Counted from the stretch's first letter, positions 34,391 through 42,830 are shown. The stretch is 64,000 nucleotides of DNA from Bordetella genomosp. 10 (GCF_002261225.1 NZ_NEVM01000005.1:2170001-2234000); one strand, 5' to 3'. Numbers and translations are program-made. The notes: a model not told the origin generated them from the sequence alone.

Positions 34391-35866
34391 GCCGGGCCTG
34401 GCCAGGCTCAGGACCGCCTGCACGACCACGGCCACCACGATGTTCACGGCCAGCGCGAACAGGCCCGTGTACATGGCGTAGCTGTCGCCGCCGACCACGA
34501 AGGTATGCACGGGCTTCACGCCGTCGGCGATCGCCAGCCAGGAACCGATGCCCAGGCCCGCGATCCAGCCGATCAGCAGCGACGTGCCGCGGAACCAGTT
34601 GAAGAACAGGCCGAAGACCACCGCGGGGAAGGTCTGCAGGATCCACAAGCCGCCCAGCAACTGGAGATCCAGCGCGTACTGGGTTGGAATGAAGAGGATG
34701 AACACCAGGGCGCCGACCTTCACCACCAGCGACACGATCTTGGCGACCTTGGCCTCGCCCGCCGGCGACACCTGCGGGTTGACGTAGGCCTTCCAGAAGT
34801 TGCGCGTGAACAGGTTGGCCGCGCCGATCGACATCACCGCCGCGGGCACCAGCGCGCCGATGGCGATGGCCGAGAACGCGAAGCCCGTGAACCAGCTCGG
34901 GAACAGCGCGTTGAACAGCGCCGGCACCGTGTCGTTGGGCGTTTGCGGATGGACGCCGGCGGCCCAGGCCATGTAGCCCAGCAAGGCGATCAGGCCCAGC
35001 AGCAGCGTGTAGGCCGGCAGGTAGATCGCATTCTTGCGGATGGTGGTCGCGCTGTTGGCGGCGAAGATCCCGGTCAGGGTGTGCGGATACATGAAGGCCG
35101 CCAGCGCCGAACCCAGCGCCAGGGTGGCGTAGGGCAGGAACTGCGAGGGCTTCAGCAACAGGCCCGTGGCGCCGCCCTTGGCCGTGTAGGCCTCGTTCGC
35201 CTTGGCGAACACCGCGCCATAGCCGCCCAGCTTCAGCGGCACCAGCACTACCGCCACCAGGACCACGATGTAGATCATCAGGTCCTTGACGAAGGCGATC
35301 AGCGCCGGCGCGCGCAGGCCCGCCGAATAGGTGTACAGGGCCAGGATGACGAAGGCCGCCGTCAGGGGCAGTTCGCCGGTCAGGCCCAGGGCCTTGATCA
35401 CCACTTCCATGCCGACCAGTTGCAGGGCGATATAGGGCATGGTGGCCAGCACGCCGGTGGCGGCGATGGCCAGCTCCAGCGGCCGCGACTGGAACCGCGC
35501 GTAGACCACGTCGGCCGCGGTCACGTGGCCGGCCTTGTGGGCGACGCGCCACAGGCGCGGCATGATGCAGAAGACGATGGGATAGACCAGGATGGTGTAC
35601 GGCAGCGCGAAGAAGCCATAGGCGCCCACGGCGTAGACCAGGGCCGGCACGGCGATCACGGTGTAGGCGGTGTAGAAATCGCCGCCCACGAGGAACCAGG
35701 TGATCCAGGTGCCGAAGCGGCGGCCGCCCAGGCCCCATTCGTCCAGGTGGGCTTCGCCCGAGCCGCGCTGCCAGCGCGAGGCGAGAAAGCCCATGATGGT
35801 GACCAGCGCGAAAAAGAAAATGAATACGCTGAGCGCGGTCCAATTGATGTGCGGAGCGATACCCAT
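34358..35866 (-). CDS. Sodium:solute symporter (SSS family, MctP-like)
   Basis: A 502-residue symporter with about 13 helices. Family features include Trp-Gly-Leu-Gly-Gly-Arg-Arg-Phe near residue 45, Phe-Tyr-Thr-Ala-Tyr-Thr near 64, and the Arg-Ala-Pro-Ala motif with Thr-Tyr-Ser-Ala-Gly-Leu near 180. Pairing with a small DUF3311 protein is typical of monocarboxylate permeases such as MctP (lactate, pyruvate, alanine), so that substrate class is the best guess. Its ATG shares a base with the DUF3311 stop (TGATG). Confidence 0.88.
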   Translation of the reverse strand: MGIAPHINWTALSVFIFFFALVTIMGFLASRWQRGSGEAHLDEWGLGGRRFGTWITWFLVGGDFYTAYTVIAVPALVYAVGAYGFFALPYTILVYPIVFCIMPRLWRVAHKAGHVTAADVVYARFQSRPLELAIAATGVLATMPYIALQLVGMEVVIKALGLTGELPLTAAFVILALYTYSAGLRAPALIAFVKDLMIYIVVLVAVVLVPLKLGGYGAVFAKANEAYTAKGGATGLLLKPSQFLPYATLALGSALAAFMYPHTLTGIFAANSATTIRKNAIYLPAYTLLLGLIALLGYMAWAAGVHPQTPNDTVPALFNALFPSWFTGFAFSAIAIGALVPAAVMSIGAANLFTRNFWKAYVNPQVSPAGEAKVAKIVSLVVKVGALVFILFIPTQYALDLQLLGGLWILQTFPAVVFGLFFNWFRGTSLLIGWIAGLGIGSWLAIADGVKPVHTFVVGGDSYAMYTGLFALAVNIVVAVVVQAVLSLARPGSGAQRVGGSV

Positions 35867-36045
35867 CACTCGTCCCCCTCGTCGCGCGTCGAGCGGAAGA
35901 CGATCCAGGTCAGCGCGGCGGTCACCGGCACCCAGAGCAGTTGATACCAATAGAAGAAGGGGAAACCGAACAGTTCAGGGGTCGCCTGGTTATAGAACGG
36001 TACCCACAGCAGGCCGAAGAACGGCAGCAGTAGAAGGATCCTCAT
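35866..36045 (-). CDS. DUF3311 small membrane protein
   Basis: A 59-residue protein: Met-Arg-Ile-Leu-Leu-Leu-Leu-Pro-Phe-Phe-Gly-Leu-Leu-Trp-Val-Pro, then Asn-Gln, Pro-Phe-Phe-Tyr-Trp-Tyr-Gln-Leu-Leu-Trp-Val, and a charged Arg-Asp-Glu-Gly-Asp-Glu end. Two helices and this pattern match DUF3311, a small partner encoded next to SSS symporters. It overlaps the symporter start by one base. It is short enough to be missed by length cut-offs. Function unknown, perhaps assembly or stability of the symporter. Confidence 0.85.
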   Translation of the reverse strand: MRILLLLPFFGLLWVPFYNQATPELFGFPFFYWYQLLWVPVTAALTWIVFRSTRDEGDE

Positions 36046-36634
36046 GGGGCCTTGACTCTTATAGAAGGGATTGTGTCTCGAATTGTCAGGCCGCCCCTGC
36101 GGCGGTTTGTCGGCCGGCGCATGTGCGACGGGCGGAGAATACTCGCCCCATGCCCCCCTCGCAAATAGGAAATGTAGGGACCTTAGGGGTTTTCCATTAG
36201 CTAATGCGCTGTTAAACTATCACTCAGAAAAGCCTGATAGACAGGTAACTTACGCCGTGCTGAAGTGAACGAGGCCATCCGGCCAGGCACGACATCACGC
36301 ACCTCATCCCGCTCGCGATGCAGTCCGTCCGGGCGAGTCCATGCCGCAGGACGGTTCGCCGTCGCGCGGTATCCGTGGGAACCGGATATCCGGCCCCGTC
36401 CGCCAGGACGCAGCCGCCTCCCTCTGCTCCCTTCCATGCCTCGGCGACCGCACGCCGCCTGGGCCATTACGTTACCGGCGGCACCGGCACTGCCGCGCTT
36501 GGTTCACGCGTCGCTCGCGCTTGGCTGGCTGCCTGCGCCCGCCCCGCATTCATCTTGCCCGCCTCGCGGCGGGCTCGCCCGGCCGCCGCCGTGTCGCCAC
36601 GCGCCGGCATTCGGGCCCATCAGGAGAAATACGC
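36046..36634. other. Long gene-free stretch upstream of infA
   Basis: 589 bases without a convincing gene. The first 200 bases are less GC-rich (36155-36245, with a TTAGCTAATGCG and TTAAACTATC patch) and could hold promoters for the DUF3311/symporter unit on one side and infA on the other. The remainder is GC-rich with open but unconvincing frames. If infA is transcribed from the AT-richer patch, its leader would be about 400 bases. Confidence 0.5.
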
Positions 36635-36907
36635 ATGGCTAAAGAAGAACTCATCGAACTGGACGGCATCGTCGACGAAGTGCTGCCCGACAGCCGCTAT
36701 CGCGTCAAACTCGACAATGGCATCGAAGTTGGCGCCTATGCCTCCGGCCGCATCCGCAAGAACCGCATCCGCATCCTGGCCGGCGACCGCGTCACGCTGG
36801 AAATGTCGCCCTACGACCTGACCAAGGGACGCATCAACTTCCGTCACAAGGACGAACGCCCGCAGGCGCCGCGTCCCCAGCGCCAGCAGTACGGCGCCCG
36901 CCGCTGA
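36635..36907 (+). CDS. infA: Translation initiation factor IF-1
   Basis: A 90-residue IF-1: S1-like OB fold (residues 1-72) with [28 protein letters not shown] and [12 protein letters not shown]. It binds the 30S A site during initiation. IF-1 is usually 72 residues; here an Arg/Pro/Gln tail of about 18 residues follows. It stands apart from ribosomal-protein operons, so it is likely the second, stand-alone infA type seen in betaproteobacteria. AGGAG lies about 10 bases upstream. Confidence 0.93.
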   Translation: MAKEELIELDGIVDEVLPDSRYRVKLDNGIEVGAYASGRIRKNRIRILAGDRVTLEMSPYDLTKGRINFRHKDERPQAPRPQRQQYGARR

Positions 36908-36974
36908 AAGCCGGGGCTCCGGCACCTCGGGGATGCGCAAAACGCATCGGGCGGGCCCCAACCCGCCATCAATT

Positions 36975-37060
36975 CCGCCGTTTGAAAGACGTAAAAACGA
37001 GGTTTAATTTACGTGTTTTCAATGGCGGTTTTTTTGCCTGGGGCCGCCCCTAGGCAGAAA
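36975..37060 (+). terminator. Two-part terminator after infA
   Basis: An imperfect long stem (CCGCCGTTTGAAA... with ...TTTTCAATGGCGG) is followed by TTTTTTTG, a classic intrinsic terminator. Directly after it, TTTGCC-TGGGGC-CG-CCCCTA-GGCAGAAA forms a second hairpin that resembles the right half of the stem-loop repeats at 6011 and 40593. The next gene starts at 37075. Confidence 0.7.
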
Positions 37061-37074
37061 GTTATCTACTAGCG

Positions 37075-37365
37075 ATGTCGACGGACGATCAACTGCGCAG
37101 GGCGATGGATCGGCTCACCCGAGCCGAAAAAATGCAGGCACGGGCCGAGAAGGTCTGGAAGAGCCTGGACACCTCGCGCGCGGCCTTCATCAACAGCCTG
37201 CGCAACACGGGCTTGTCCTACGCGCAGGCGCAGAACAAATTCGACGACTTCGTGGAAGAACAGCGCCGCCTGCGGATCCGCCTGGCGCTGGAAGTCGAGG
37301 CGGCGCAGCGCGACTATCTGGAATTGGCGCAGCGCGCCGCCGGCGCCGAAGCGCGGGCCGCCTGA
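37075..37365 (+). CDS. Small coiled-coil hypothetical protein
   Basis: A 96-residue, strongly helical charged protein with heptad-like Leu/Arg/Glu spacing through most of its length and an Ala-rich end. No Cys, no signal, no membrane segment. Met-Ser-Thr-Asp-Asp-Gln-Leu-Arg starts it. It is unrecognised. The frame is short but starts right after a terminator, and its codon use looks real. Confidence 0.6.
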   Translation: MSTDDQLRRAMDRLTRAEKMQARAEKVWKSLDTSRAAFINSLRNTGLSYAQAQNKFDDFVEEQRRLRIRLALEVEAAQRDYLELAQRAAGAEARAA

Positions 37366-37399
37366 GCATCCCGCCCGCGGCCCGGCGCCGGGCGAGCGA

Positions 37400-37738
37400 T
37401 CACATGCAGAGATTCGCGGCCTGCACCAGCTCCTGGGAGCTCCACGACGAACGGGCCGACATGCGGATCTGCACGCTGCCATTGGCCCAGCGCTGCACGC
37501 GCAACGCGCTCGAGATGCCGGTGGCGCTGCCCGTCGTCACGTCCACGCCCCCATCGATATTCGTGAGCTTCACGTCCTCGCCCTGGCGGCGCCAGGCGTC
37601 GGCCACGCATGCGGCATAGGTTTCCGGCGAATGCTGGGTATGGCCGTAGAAAACCGGATCCTTTTTCAGCAGGTCGCTGGACGTCGTGCAGCCGGCCAGG
37701 AGAGTCAGGGCGGCGATGGCCAAATAACGCTGTTTCAT
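37400..37738 (-). CDS. Small lipoprotein of unknown function
   Basis: A 112-residue lipoprotein with lipobox Leu-Leu-Ala-Gly-Cys17 after a short signal. The mature region begins Thr-Thr-Ser-Ser-Asp-Leu-Leu-Lys-Lys-Asp-Pro and has one Cys pair (Tyr-Ala-Ala-Cys and Ala-Asn-Leu-Cys at the end) that may bridge. It is not recognised. The start at 37738 is the only one that gives a lipobox signal peptide. Confidence 0.75.
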   Translation of the reverse strand: MKQRYLAIAALTLLAGCTTSSDLLKKDPVFYGHTQHSPETYAACVADAWRRQGEDVKLTNIDGGVDVTTGSATGISSALRVQRWANGSVQIRMSARSSWSSQELVQAANLCM

Positions 37739-37821
37739 GTTTCTGCTCGAACGATAAGACGAAGCAGGACTATAGCGCCATCGCCCTGGGCGCAGGTCCA
37801 GACACGGGTCCAGACGCGGAT

Positions 37822-38466
37822 TCAGCCGCGCGGCGGCCGCAGCGCCGATTTCGGCCGGAACGCCTTGACCACCTCGGGCCGGGTCTCCACGTATGGGCCG
37901 CCGATCAGGTCGATGCAATAAGGCACCGCGGCGAAAATCCCCGGCACCAGCGAGGCGCCGCCGGCGTCGCGCAAACCCTCCAGGGTCTCGCGGATGGCCT
38001 TGGGCTGCCCGGGCAGATTGACGATCAGCGCGGCGTGATCCGGCGTCTCGCGTATCACCGCCACCTGGCGCGACAGGATCGCGGTCGGGACGAATTTCAG
38101 GCTGATCTGCCGCATCTGTTCGCCGAAGCCTGGCATCTCGCGGGTGGCCACGGCCAGCGTGGCCTCGGGCGTGACGTCGCGGCGCGCGGGCCCGGTGCCG
38201 CCGGTGGTCAGGACCAGGTCGCAACCCACCGTGTCGACCAGTTCGACCAGCGCGGCGGATATGCCGGCGGCCTCGTCGGGAATCAGGCGTTCCGCGCCCT
38301 GCCAGGGCGTGGACAGCGCGCTGTCCAGCCATTCGCGCAAGGCTGGCAGGCCCTGGTCCTGATAGGCGCCGGACGAAGCGCGGTCGGAAATGGAAACCAG
38401 GCCGACGATCAGTTCGTCGGGATGGCGGCGAAGCAGGCGGGAGGCAGGCGTGGCGGCGGTAGTCAT
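37822..38466 (-). CDS. mogA: Molybdopterin adenylyltransferase
   Basis: MogA activates molybdopterin with ATP for molybdate insertion. The 214-residue product shows the MoaB/Mog fold: Gly-Leu-Val-Ser-Ile-Ser-Asp-Arg-Ala-Ser near 22, Thr-Thr-Gly-Gly-Thr-Gly-Pro near 86 with Arg-Arg-Asp-Val-Thr-Pro-Glu-Ala-Thr, and Asn-Leu-Pro-Gly-Gln-Pro-Lys-Ala near 148. It is about 20 residues longer than E. coli MogA at both ends. It follows cbpA by 33 bases on the same strand, though the two are unrelated in function. Confidence 0.92.
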   Translation of the reverse strand: MTTAATPASRLLRRHPDELIVGLVSISDRASSGAYQDQGLPALREWLDSALSTPWQGAERLIPDEAAGISAALVELVDTVGCDLVLTTGGTGPARRDVTPEATLAVATREMPGFGEQMRQISLKFVPTAILSRQVAVIRETPDHAALIVNLPGQPKAIRETLEGLRDAGGASLVPGIFAAVPYCIDLIGGPYVETRPEVVKAFRPKSALRPPRG

Positions 38467-38499
38467 GGCGCCACTATACCGCCCGCGGCGCGGGCCCGA

Positions 38500-39438
38500 T
38501 CACTTTCCCAGGCCCGCGCGCGGGTTGAACGGAATGTCGCGCGCCATCCGGCGATACGCCTCGCGCGCGGCCTCGGTGTCGGCCGGCGGCCAGGCCACCT
38601 CCAACTGCAGGTACAGGTCGCCCGGATGCGCGCCCGGCAAGCCCTTGCCCTTCAGGCGCAGCTTGCTGCCGGGCCGCGAACCGGCGGGAATGGTGACCTC
38701 GACCGGCCCTCCCGGCGTGGGCGCCTGCACCTTGCCGCCCAGTGCCGCCTCCCAGGGCGCGACCGGCAGCGTCAACGACAGATCGCGTCCGTCGACGCGA
38801 TACAGCCGATGCGGCTTGATCCGCACCTCCAGGTAGAGGTCGCCGGGTTGTCCGCCCGCCTGGCCCGGCATGCCCTGGCCGGCCAGGCGGATGCGCTGGC
38901 CTTCGCGCACGCCCACGGGGATGCGCACGCTGAGCTTGCGCTCCTGCAGGCGTGGACGGCCCTGCGCGTCCATCTTCATGGAGCGCAAGCCGATCTCGCG
39001 CGTCGCGCCGAGCAGGATGTCCTCCAGCTCGACCTCGATCATCGCGTGGTAGTCCTCGCCACGCGCGCGGCTTTCGCGCGCCGGGCCCCCGCGGCGCCGC
39101 TGGGCGGCGCCGAACAGCGAGGAGAAGAACTCGCTGAAGTCCGCCTCCTCGCGCGGATCGCCGCCGGAGAACTCGAAGCCCTGCTCCCAACCGGGCGGCG
39201 GACGATGGCCGCCGCCGGCCGCGACGCTGGCCGCCAGGTCGTCATAGGCGGCGCGCTTCTCGGGATCGCGCAGCACGTCGTAGGCTTCATTGATGTCGCG
39301 CATGCGCGCTTCGGCGTCGGCTTCCTTGCTGACGTCGGGGTGGTATTTGCGCGCCAGTTTGCGATAGGCGCGCCGCAGGTCGTCGTCGGAAACACCCCGC
39401 TCGACGCCAAGCGTGTCGTAGTAGTCCTTGAACTCCAT
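38500..39438 (-). CDS. cbpA: Curved DNA-binding / DnaJ-family co-chaperone CbpA
   Basis: A 312-residue J-domain protein without the DnaJ zinc region: J domain 1-70 with His33-Pro34-Asp35, a Gly/Phe/Arg-rich linker (about 72-125), then two C-terminal beta domains with Val-Gly-Val-Arg-Glu-Gly-Gln-Arg-Ile-Arg-Leu and Lys-Gly-Lys-Gly-Leu-Pro-Gly. CbpA stimulates DnaK and can bind DNA. It is divergent from the hsp20 pair and has its own heat-shock-type promoter at 39526-39553. Confidence 0.92.
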   Translation of the reverse strand: MEFKDYYDTLGVERGVSDDDLRRAYRKLARKYHPDVSKEADAEARMRDINEAYDVLRDPEKRAAYDDLAASVAAGGGHRPPPGWEQGFEFSGGDPREEADFSEFFSSLFGAAQRRRGGPARESRARGEDYHAMIEVELEDILLGATREIGLRSMKMDAQGRPRLQERKLSVRIPVGVREGQRIRLAGQGMPGQAGGQPGDLYLEVRIKPHRLYRVDGRDLSLTLPVAPWEAALGGKVQAPTPGGPVEVTIPAGSRPGSKLRLKGKGLPGAHPGDLYLQLEVAWPPADTEAAREAYRRMARDIPFNPRAGLGK

Positions 39439-39525
39439 GCTCGCTCACAAGAAAAAGTGCCCCACGCCGCCTGCCGTTCCTAGGCGCTTTACCCCGAAGC
39501 CGGGGCGGCGCATCGATGAGGTGGA

Positions 39526-39553
39526 ATATAGGGACGATCGCGTGGTTTTCAAT
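39526..39553 (-). promoter_or_regulatory. Sigma-32-type promoter of cbpA
   Basis: On the minus strand ATTGAAA (39547-39553), then a 13-base spacer, then CCCTATAT (39526-39533). The sigma-32 consensus is CTTGAAA, 13-14 bases, CCCCATNT. The start would be about 90-100 bases before cbpA. Confidence 0.65.
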
Positions 39554-39568
39554 GTAGGTTCGCGCCTG

Positions 39569-39596
39569 CTTGAAATTGTCAAGACCCTCCCTACAT
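39569..39596 (+). promoter_or_regulatory. Sigma-32-type promoter of the hsp20 pair
   Basis: CTTGAAA (39569-39575) is a perfect -35, followed by a 13-base spacer and CCCTACAT (39589-39596) as the -10. It lies about 125 bases upstream of the first hsp20 and back to back with the cbpA promoter. Confidence 0.7.
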
Positions 39597-39720
39597 ACGT
39601 GTCATGCAGCGCTGGCTGCAGCCGAAAACCGACGCCAGGCCCTCTCGCCGCATCCCCGAGGATGCGTTTCGCGCCCGGCCCCGTGCGTCACCCCTATCCC
39701 CGCGACGGAGGACGTTCGAG

Positions 39721-40152
39721 ATGTTTCAATCCCTGCTGGACCTGCCCACCGGCGTATTCGCCGAATTCGACCGCTTGCAGCGCGCCCTGGCGCCCGCCGC
39801 CGGCAGCATCCGCGCCGTGCCGCGCGCCTTTCCCGCCATCAATATCGCGCAGAACGCCGAGTCGGTGGACATCGACGTCTTCGTGCCGGGCATCGACCCC
39901 GCCCAGCTCGACGTCCAGGTCGACCGCGGCCTGCTGACCATCAGCGGCGAGCGGCGCGGCGCTACCCCGGAAGATGGCGCCAAAGTCAGTATCTACGCCT
40001 CCGAACGCTACACCGGCCGTTTCAAACGCGCGATCAGCCTTTCGGACGACGTGGACGCGGACAAGGTGTCGGCCCGCTATCGCGACGGCGTACTGCGCAT
40101 CTCCGTGCCCCGCCGCCAGGCCGCGCAACCGCGCCGCGTCGCCATCCAGTAA
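39721..40152 (+). CDS. Small heat-shock protein (Hsp20), first copy
   Basis: A 143-residue alpha-crystallin domain protein that holds unfolding proteins. The crystallin domain (about 38-135) contains Val-Phe-Val-Pro-Gly-Ile-Asp-Pro near 53, Leu-Thr-Ile-Ser-Gly-Glu-Arg-Arg near 71, Arg-Tyr-Thr-Gly-Arg-Phe-Lys-Arg and the Gly-Val-Leu-Arg-Ile motif (Gly-X-Leu) near 123. GGAGGA precedes the ATG by 10 bases. 25 bases separate it from the second hsp20. Confidence 0.92.
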   Translation: MFQSLLDLPTGVFAEFDRLQRALAPAAGSIRAVPRAFPAINIAQNAESVDIDVFVPGIDPAQLDVQVDRGLLTISGERRGATPEDGAKVSIYASERYTGRFKRAISLSDDVDADKVSARYRDGVLRISVPRRQAAQPRRVAIQ

Positions 40153-40177
40153 TCATCGATATCCCGAGGACCAGACC

Positions 40178-40585
40178 ATGACCACCGTTATGCCCCAAGA
40201 AGCCGGCGCCAAGGAAGTTGCCGCCAAGGAAGTTACTGCCCGATCCGCCGGCAGGGCCGCCGCGCGCTCCCTGCTGCCCCGCGTCGACGTCACCGAGGAC
40301 GACCAGGGCCTGACCCTGCTGGCCGACCTGCCGGGCGTGCCGCGCGACAAGCTGGACATCCAGATCGACGGCACCACGCTGAAGATCGAGGGCGAAGTCG
40401 CTGCCTTCGGCGGCACGCCCACCCACACCGAAGTCGCCGCGGACCGCTACCAGCGCGCTTTCACGCTGAGCCCCGAACTGGACGGCGCCGGCATCGTCGC
40501 CGAGCTGACCAACGGCCTGCTCAAGCTGCGCATTCCGAAACGGGAAAAGCCCCAGCCCCGCCGCATCGACGTCGCCCTGGATTGA
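40178..40585 (+). CDS. Small heat-shock protein (Hsp20), second copy
   Basis: A 135-residue alpha-crystallin protein: Leu-Ala-Asp-Leu-Pro-Gly-Val-Pro near 47, Leu-Lys-Ile-Glu-Gly-Glu near 68, Arg-Tyr-Gln-Arg-Ala-Phe and Gly-Leu-Leu-Lys-Leu-Arg-Ile-Pro near 113. The Ala/Lys-rich N-terminus has a near-duplicated Ala-Lys-Glu-Val stretch. It is cotranscribed with the first hsp20, as in IbpA/IbpB pairs, though the two are not close copies. The stem-loop repeat array follows its stop directly and would end the transcript. Confidence 0.92.
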   Translation: MTTVMPQEAGAKEVAAKEVTARSAGRAAARSLLPRVDVTEDDQGLTLLADLPGVPRDKLDIQIDGTTLKIEGEVAAFGGTPTHTEVAADRYQRAFTLSPELDGAGIVAELTNGLLKLRIPKREKPQPRRIDVALD

Positions 40586-40592
40586 AAAAAAA

Positions 40593-40832
40593 CCCCACGC
40601 CGCGCAGCCTGCGCCGCTTGCTGCCCGCGAGGGGCGCTTTCATCTTGGGAGCGGCCCGGCGATGAAAAAAGGCCCCCACGCCGCGCGGCTGCGCCGCTTG
40701 CTGCCCCCCGAGGGGGCGCCTTTCATCTTGGGAGCGGCCCGGCGATGAAAAAAGGCCCCCACGCCGCGCGGCTGCGCCGCTTGCTGCCCCCCGAGGGGGC
40801 GCTTTCATCTTGGGAGCGGCCCGGCGATGAAA
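40593..40832. repeat. Tandem array of three stem-loop repeat units
   Basis: Units at about 40593-40670, 40671-40753 and 40754-40832 are nearly identical (core CCCCCACGCCGCGCGGCT, GCGCCGCTTGCTG, CCCCCCGAGGGGGCG, then CTTTCATCTTGGGAGCGGCCCGGCGATGAAA in two parts). Each has GATGAAA / TTTCATC / GATGAAA arms, so the middle arm may pair left or right. The 400-base gene-free stretch 40586-40985 is mostly this array plus the GST promoter region. Confidence 0.85.
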
Positions 40833-40985
40833 GCCATCGCGCAATAGGAAAACCGGACAGGCTTCGAATCGACGTTCGAGGCCTGTTTTGTCATGGGCGC
40901 GCGCGTCCCGCGCGGGCGCCTGTTAAGCTATGCCGAACGTAGCGGGGCCTGTTTTCCCCCCTTTTTTCCCGATCCGGAGCCGACC

Positions 40986-41612
40986 GTGGCAGTACCGCTC
41001 ACTCTCTATATCGACAACCGCCTGCTCAGTCCCTACGCCATGTCCGCCTACGTCGCGCTGGCGGAGAAGAACCTGGACTTCGAACTGCGGCTGGTCGATC
41101 TGGACCAGGGCGAGCAGCGCATGGCGCCCTTCCTCTGTCGCTCGCCGACGGGCAAGGTGCCGGTGCTGGCGCATCACGATTTCTACCTGAGCGAATCCAG
41201 CGCCATCGCCGAATATCTGGAGGACGTCTTTCCCGCGCCCGAATACGCGGCGATCTGTCCGGCCGATCCGCGGGCGCGCGCCCGCATGCGCCAGGTCCAG
41301 GCCTGGCTGCGCAGCGACCTGGCCGCGCTGCGGCGCGAGCGTCCGACCGAAGTCGTCTTCGAAGGCCTGAAGCCGGCGCCGCTGTCCGACGCCGCCCAGC
41401 TCGACGCCACCCGCCTGGTCCGCGTCGCCACCTGCCTGGTGCCGGCGGGGCAGAAACACCTGTTCGACGACTGGTGCGTCGCCGATGCCGACCTGGCCTT
41501 GATGCTCAACCGCCTGGTCCTGTCGGGCGAGGACGTCCCCGCCCGCCTGCGCGACTACGCCGCCGAACAATGGGAGCGGCCCTCCCTGCGCCGCTGGCGC
41601 GACGGCAGATAG
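40986..41612 (+). CDS. yfcF: Glutathione S-transferase, YfcF type
   Basis: A 208-residue GST: thioredoxin-like N-domain (1-80) with Ser15-Pro-Tyr as the catalytic-site serine region, Lys-Val-Pro-Val-Leu near 57 and Glu-Ser-Ser-Ala-Ile near 70, then an all-helical C-domain with Arg-Pro-Thr-Glu-Val-Val-Phe and Asp-Ala-Asp-Leu-Ala-Leu-Met-Leu-Asn-Arg-Leu-Val. The match to E. coli YfcF is close along the whole length. The GTG start has GGAG 9 bases upstream. Confidence 0.9.
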   Translation: MAVPLTLYIDNRLLSPYAMSAYVALAEKNLDFELRLVDLDQGEQRMAPFLCRSPTGKVPVLAHHDFYLSESSAIAEYLEDVFPAPEYAAICPADPRARARMRQVQAWLRSDLAALRRERPTEVVFEGLKPAPLSDAAQLDATRLVRVATCLVPAGQKHLFDDWCVADADLALMLNRLVLSGEDVPARLRDYAAEQWERPSLRRWRDGR

Positions 41613-41633
41613 GCCGCCCGGGCCGCGACGAGC

Positions 41634-42830
41634 TTATCCCGCGCGTTGCTCCAGCACTTCCACCGCGGGCAGCGTCTTGCCTTCCAGGAACTCCAGGAAC
41701 GCCCCGCCGCCGGTGGAGATATAGCCCACCTTGTCGGTGATGCCGAACTTCGCGATGGCGGCCAGCGTGTCGCCGCCGCCGGCGATGGAAAACGCCGGCG
41801 AGTCGGCGATGGCGCGGGCGATGGTCTCCGTGCCATGGGCGAACTGCTCGAATTCGAACACGCCCACCGGACCGTTCCAGACGATGGTGCCGGCCTGCTT
41901 GAGAATGTCGGCCAGGGCCTGGGCGCTTTGCGGCCCGATGTCCAGCACCATGTCATCCTCGGCCACGGCATCGGCCGGCTTCACGGTGGCCGCCGCGTCG
42001 GCGCCGAAGGACTTGGCGCACACCACGTCGGTGGGAATGGGCACGTCGGCGCCGCGCTTGCGCATGGCGTCGATCACCGCCACGGCTTCCTGCACTTGAT
42101 CGGGCTCGGCCAGCGACTTGCCGATGGGCTTGCCGGCGGCCAGCAGGAAGGTGTTGGCGATGCCGCCGCCCACCACCAACTGGTCCACCTTGGACGCCAG
42201 CGATTGCAGGATGCTCAGCTTGGTCGACACCTTGGAGCCGCCCACGATGGCCACCAGCGGACGCTTGGGCGCGTGCAGGGCGCGGCCCAGCGCTTCCAGT
42301 TCGGCGGCCAGCAACGGGCCGGCGCAGGCCACGGGCGCGAAGCGGGCGATGCCGTGCGTGGTGGCTTCCGCGCGATGCGCGGTGCCGAACGCGTCGTTGA
42401 CGTAGACGTCGCACAGCGCCGCCATCTTGCGCGACAAGGCTTCGTCGTTCTTCTTTTCGCCGGCGTTGACGCGGCAGTTCTCCAGCAGCACCACCTGGCC
42501 GGGCGCGACGTCCACGCCGTTCTCGACCCAGTTCTGCACCAGCGGCACGTCCTGCGCCAGCAGCTCGGCCAGGCGCTTGCCCACCGGCGCCAGCGTGTCT
42601 TCCGGCGTCAGCATGCCTTCCTCCGGTCGTCCCAGGTGCGAGGTGACCATCACGGCCGCGCCGGCCTGCAAGGCCAGCTTGATGCCCGGCACCGAGGCGC
42701 GGATGCGCGTGTCTTCGCTGATGTTGCCGTTGTCGTCGAACGGGACGTTCAGGTCGGCGCGGATAAAGACGCGCTTGCCTTTGAGCGCGCCGGACTGGGC
42801 CAGCGCGGACAGCGTATTCACCTTGGACAT
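41634..42830 (-). CDS. pgk: Phosphoglycerate kinase
   Basis: Pgk transfers phosphate between 1,3-bisphosphoglycerate and ADP. The 398-residue enzyme has Arg-Ala-Asp-Leu-Asn-Val-Pro near 24, His-Leu-Gly-Arg-Pro near 65, Gly-Gly-Ser-Lys-Val-Ser-Thr-Lys near 198 and the C-terminal Gly-Gly-Gly-Asp-Thr-Leu-Ala-Ala motif. It is downstream of gap with a 141-base spacer that contains a strong hairpin. The last residues lack the usual extra helix but the fold is complete. Confidence 0.96.
   Translation of the reverse strand: MSKVNTLSALAQSGALKGKRVFIRADLNVPFDDNGNISEDTRIRASVPGIKLALQAGAAVMVTSHLGRPEEGMLTPEDTLAPVGKRLAELLAQDVPLVQNWVENGVDVAPGQVVLLENCRVNAGEKKNDEALSRKMAALCDVYVNDAFGTAHRAEATTHGIARFAPVACAGPLLAAELEALGRALHAPKRPLVAIVGGSKVSTKLSILQSLASKVDQLVVGGGIANTFLLAAGKPIGKSLAEPDQVQEAVAVIDAMRKRGADVPIPTDVVCAKSFGADAAATVKPADAVAEDDMVLDIGPQSAQALADILKQAGTIVWNGPVGVFEFEQFAHGTETIARAIADSPAFSIAGGGDTLAAIAKFGITDKVGYISTGGGAFLEFLEGKTLPAVEVLEQRAG

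Noticed and set aside
6011..40832. CRISPR array
   Set aside because: The tandem units have no unique spacers and no cas genes are present; they are hairpin repeats.
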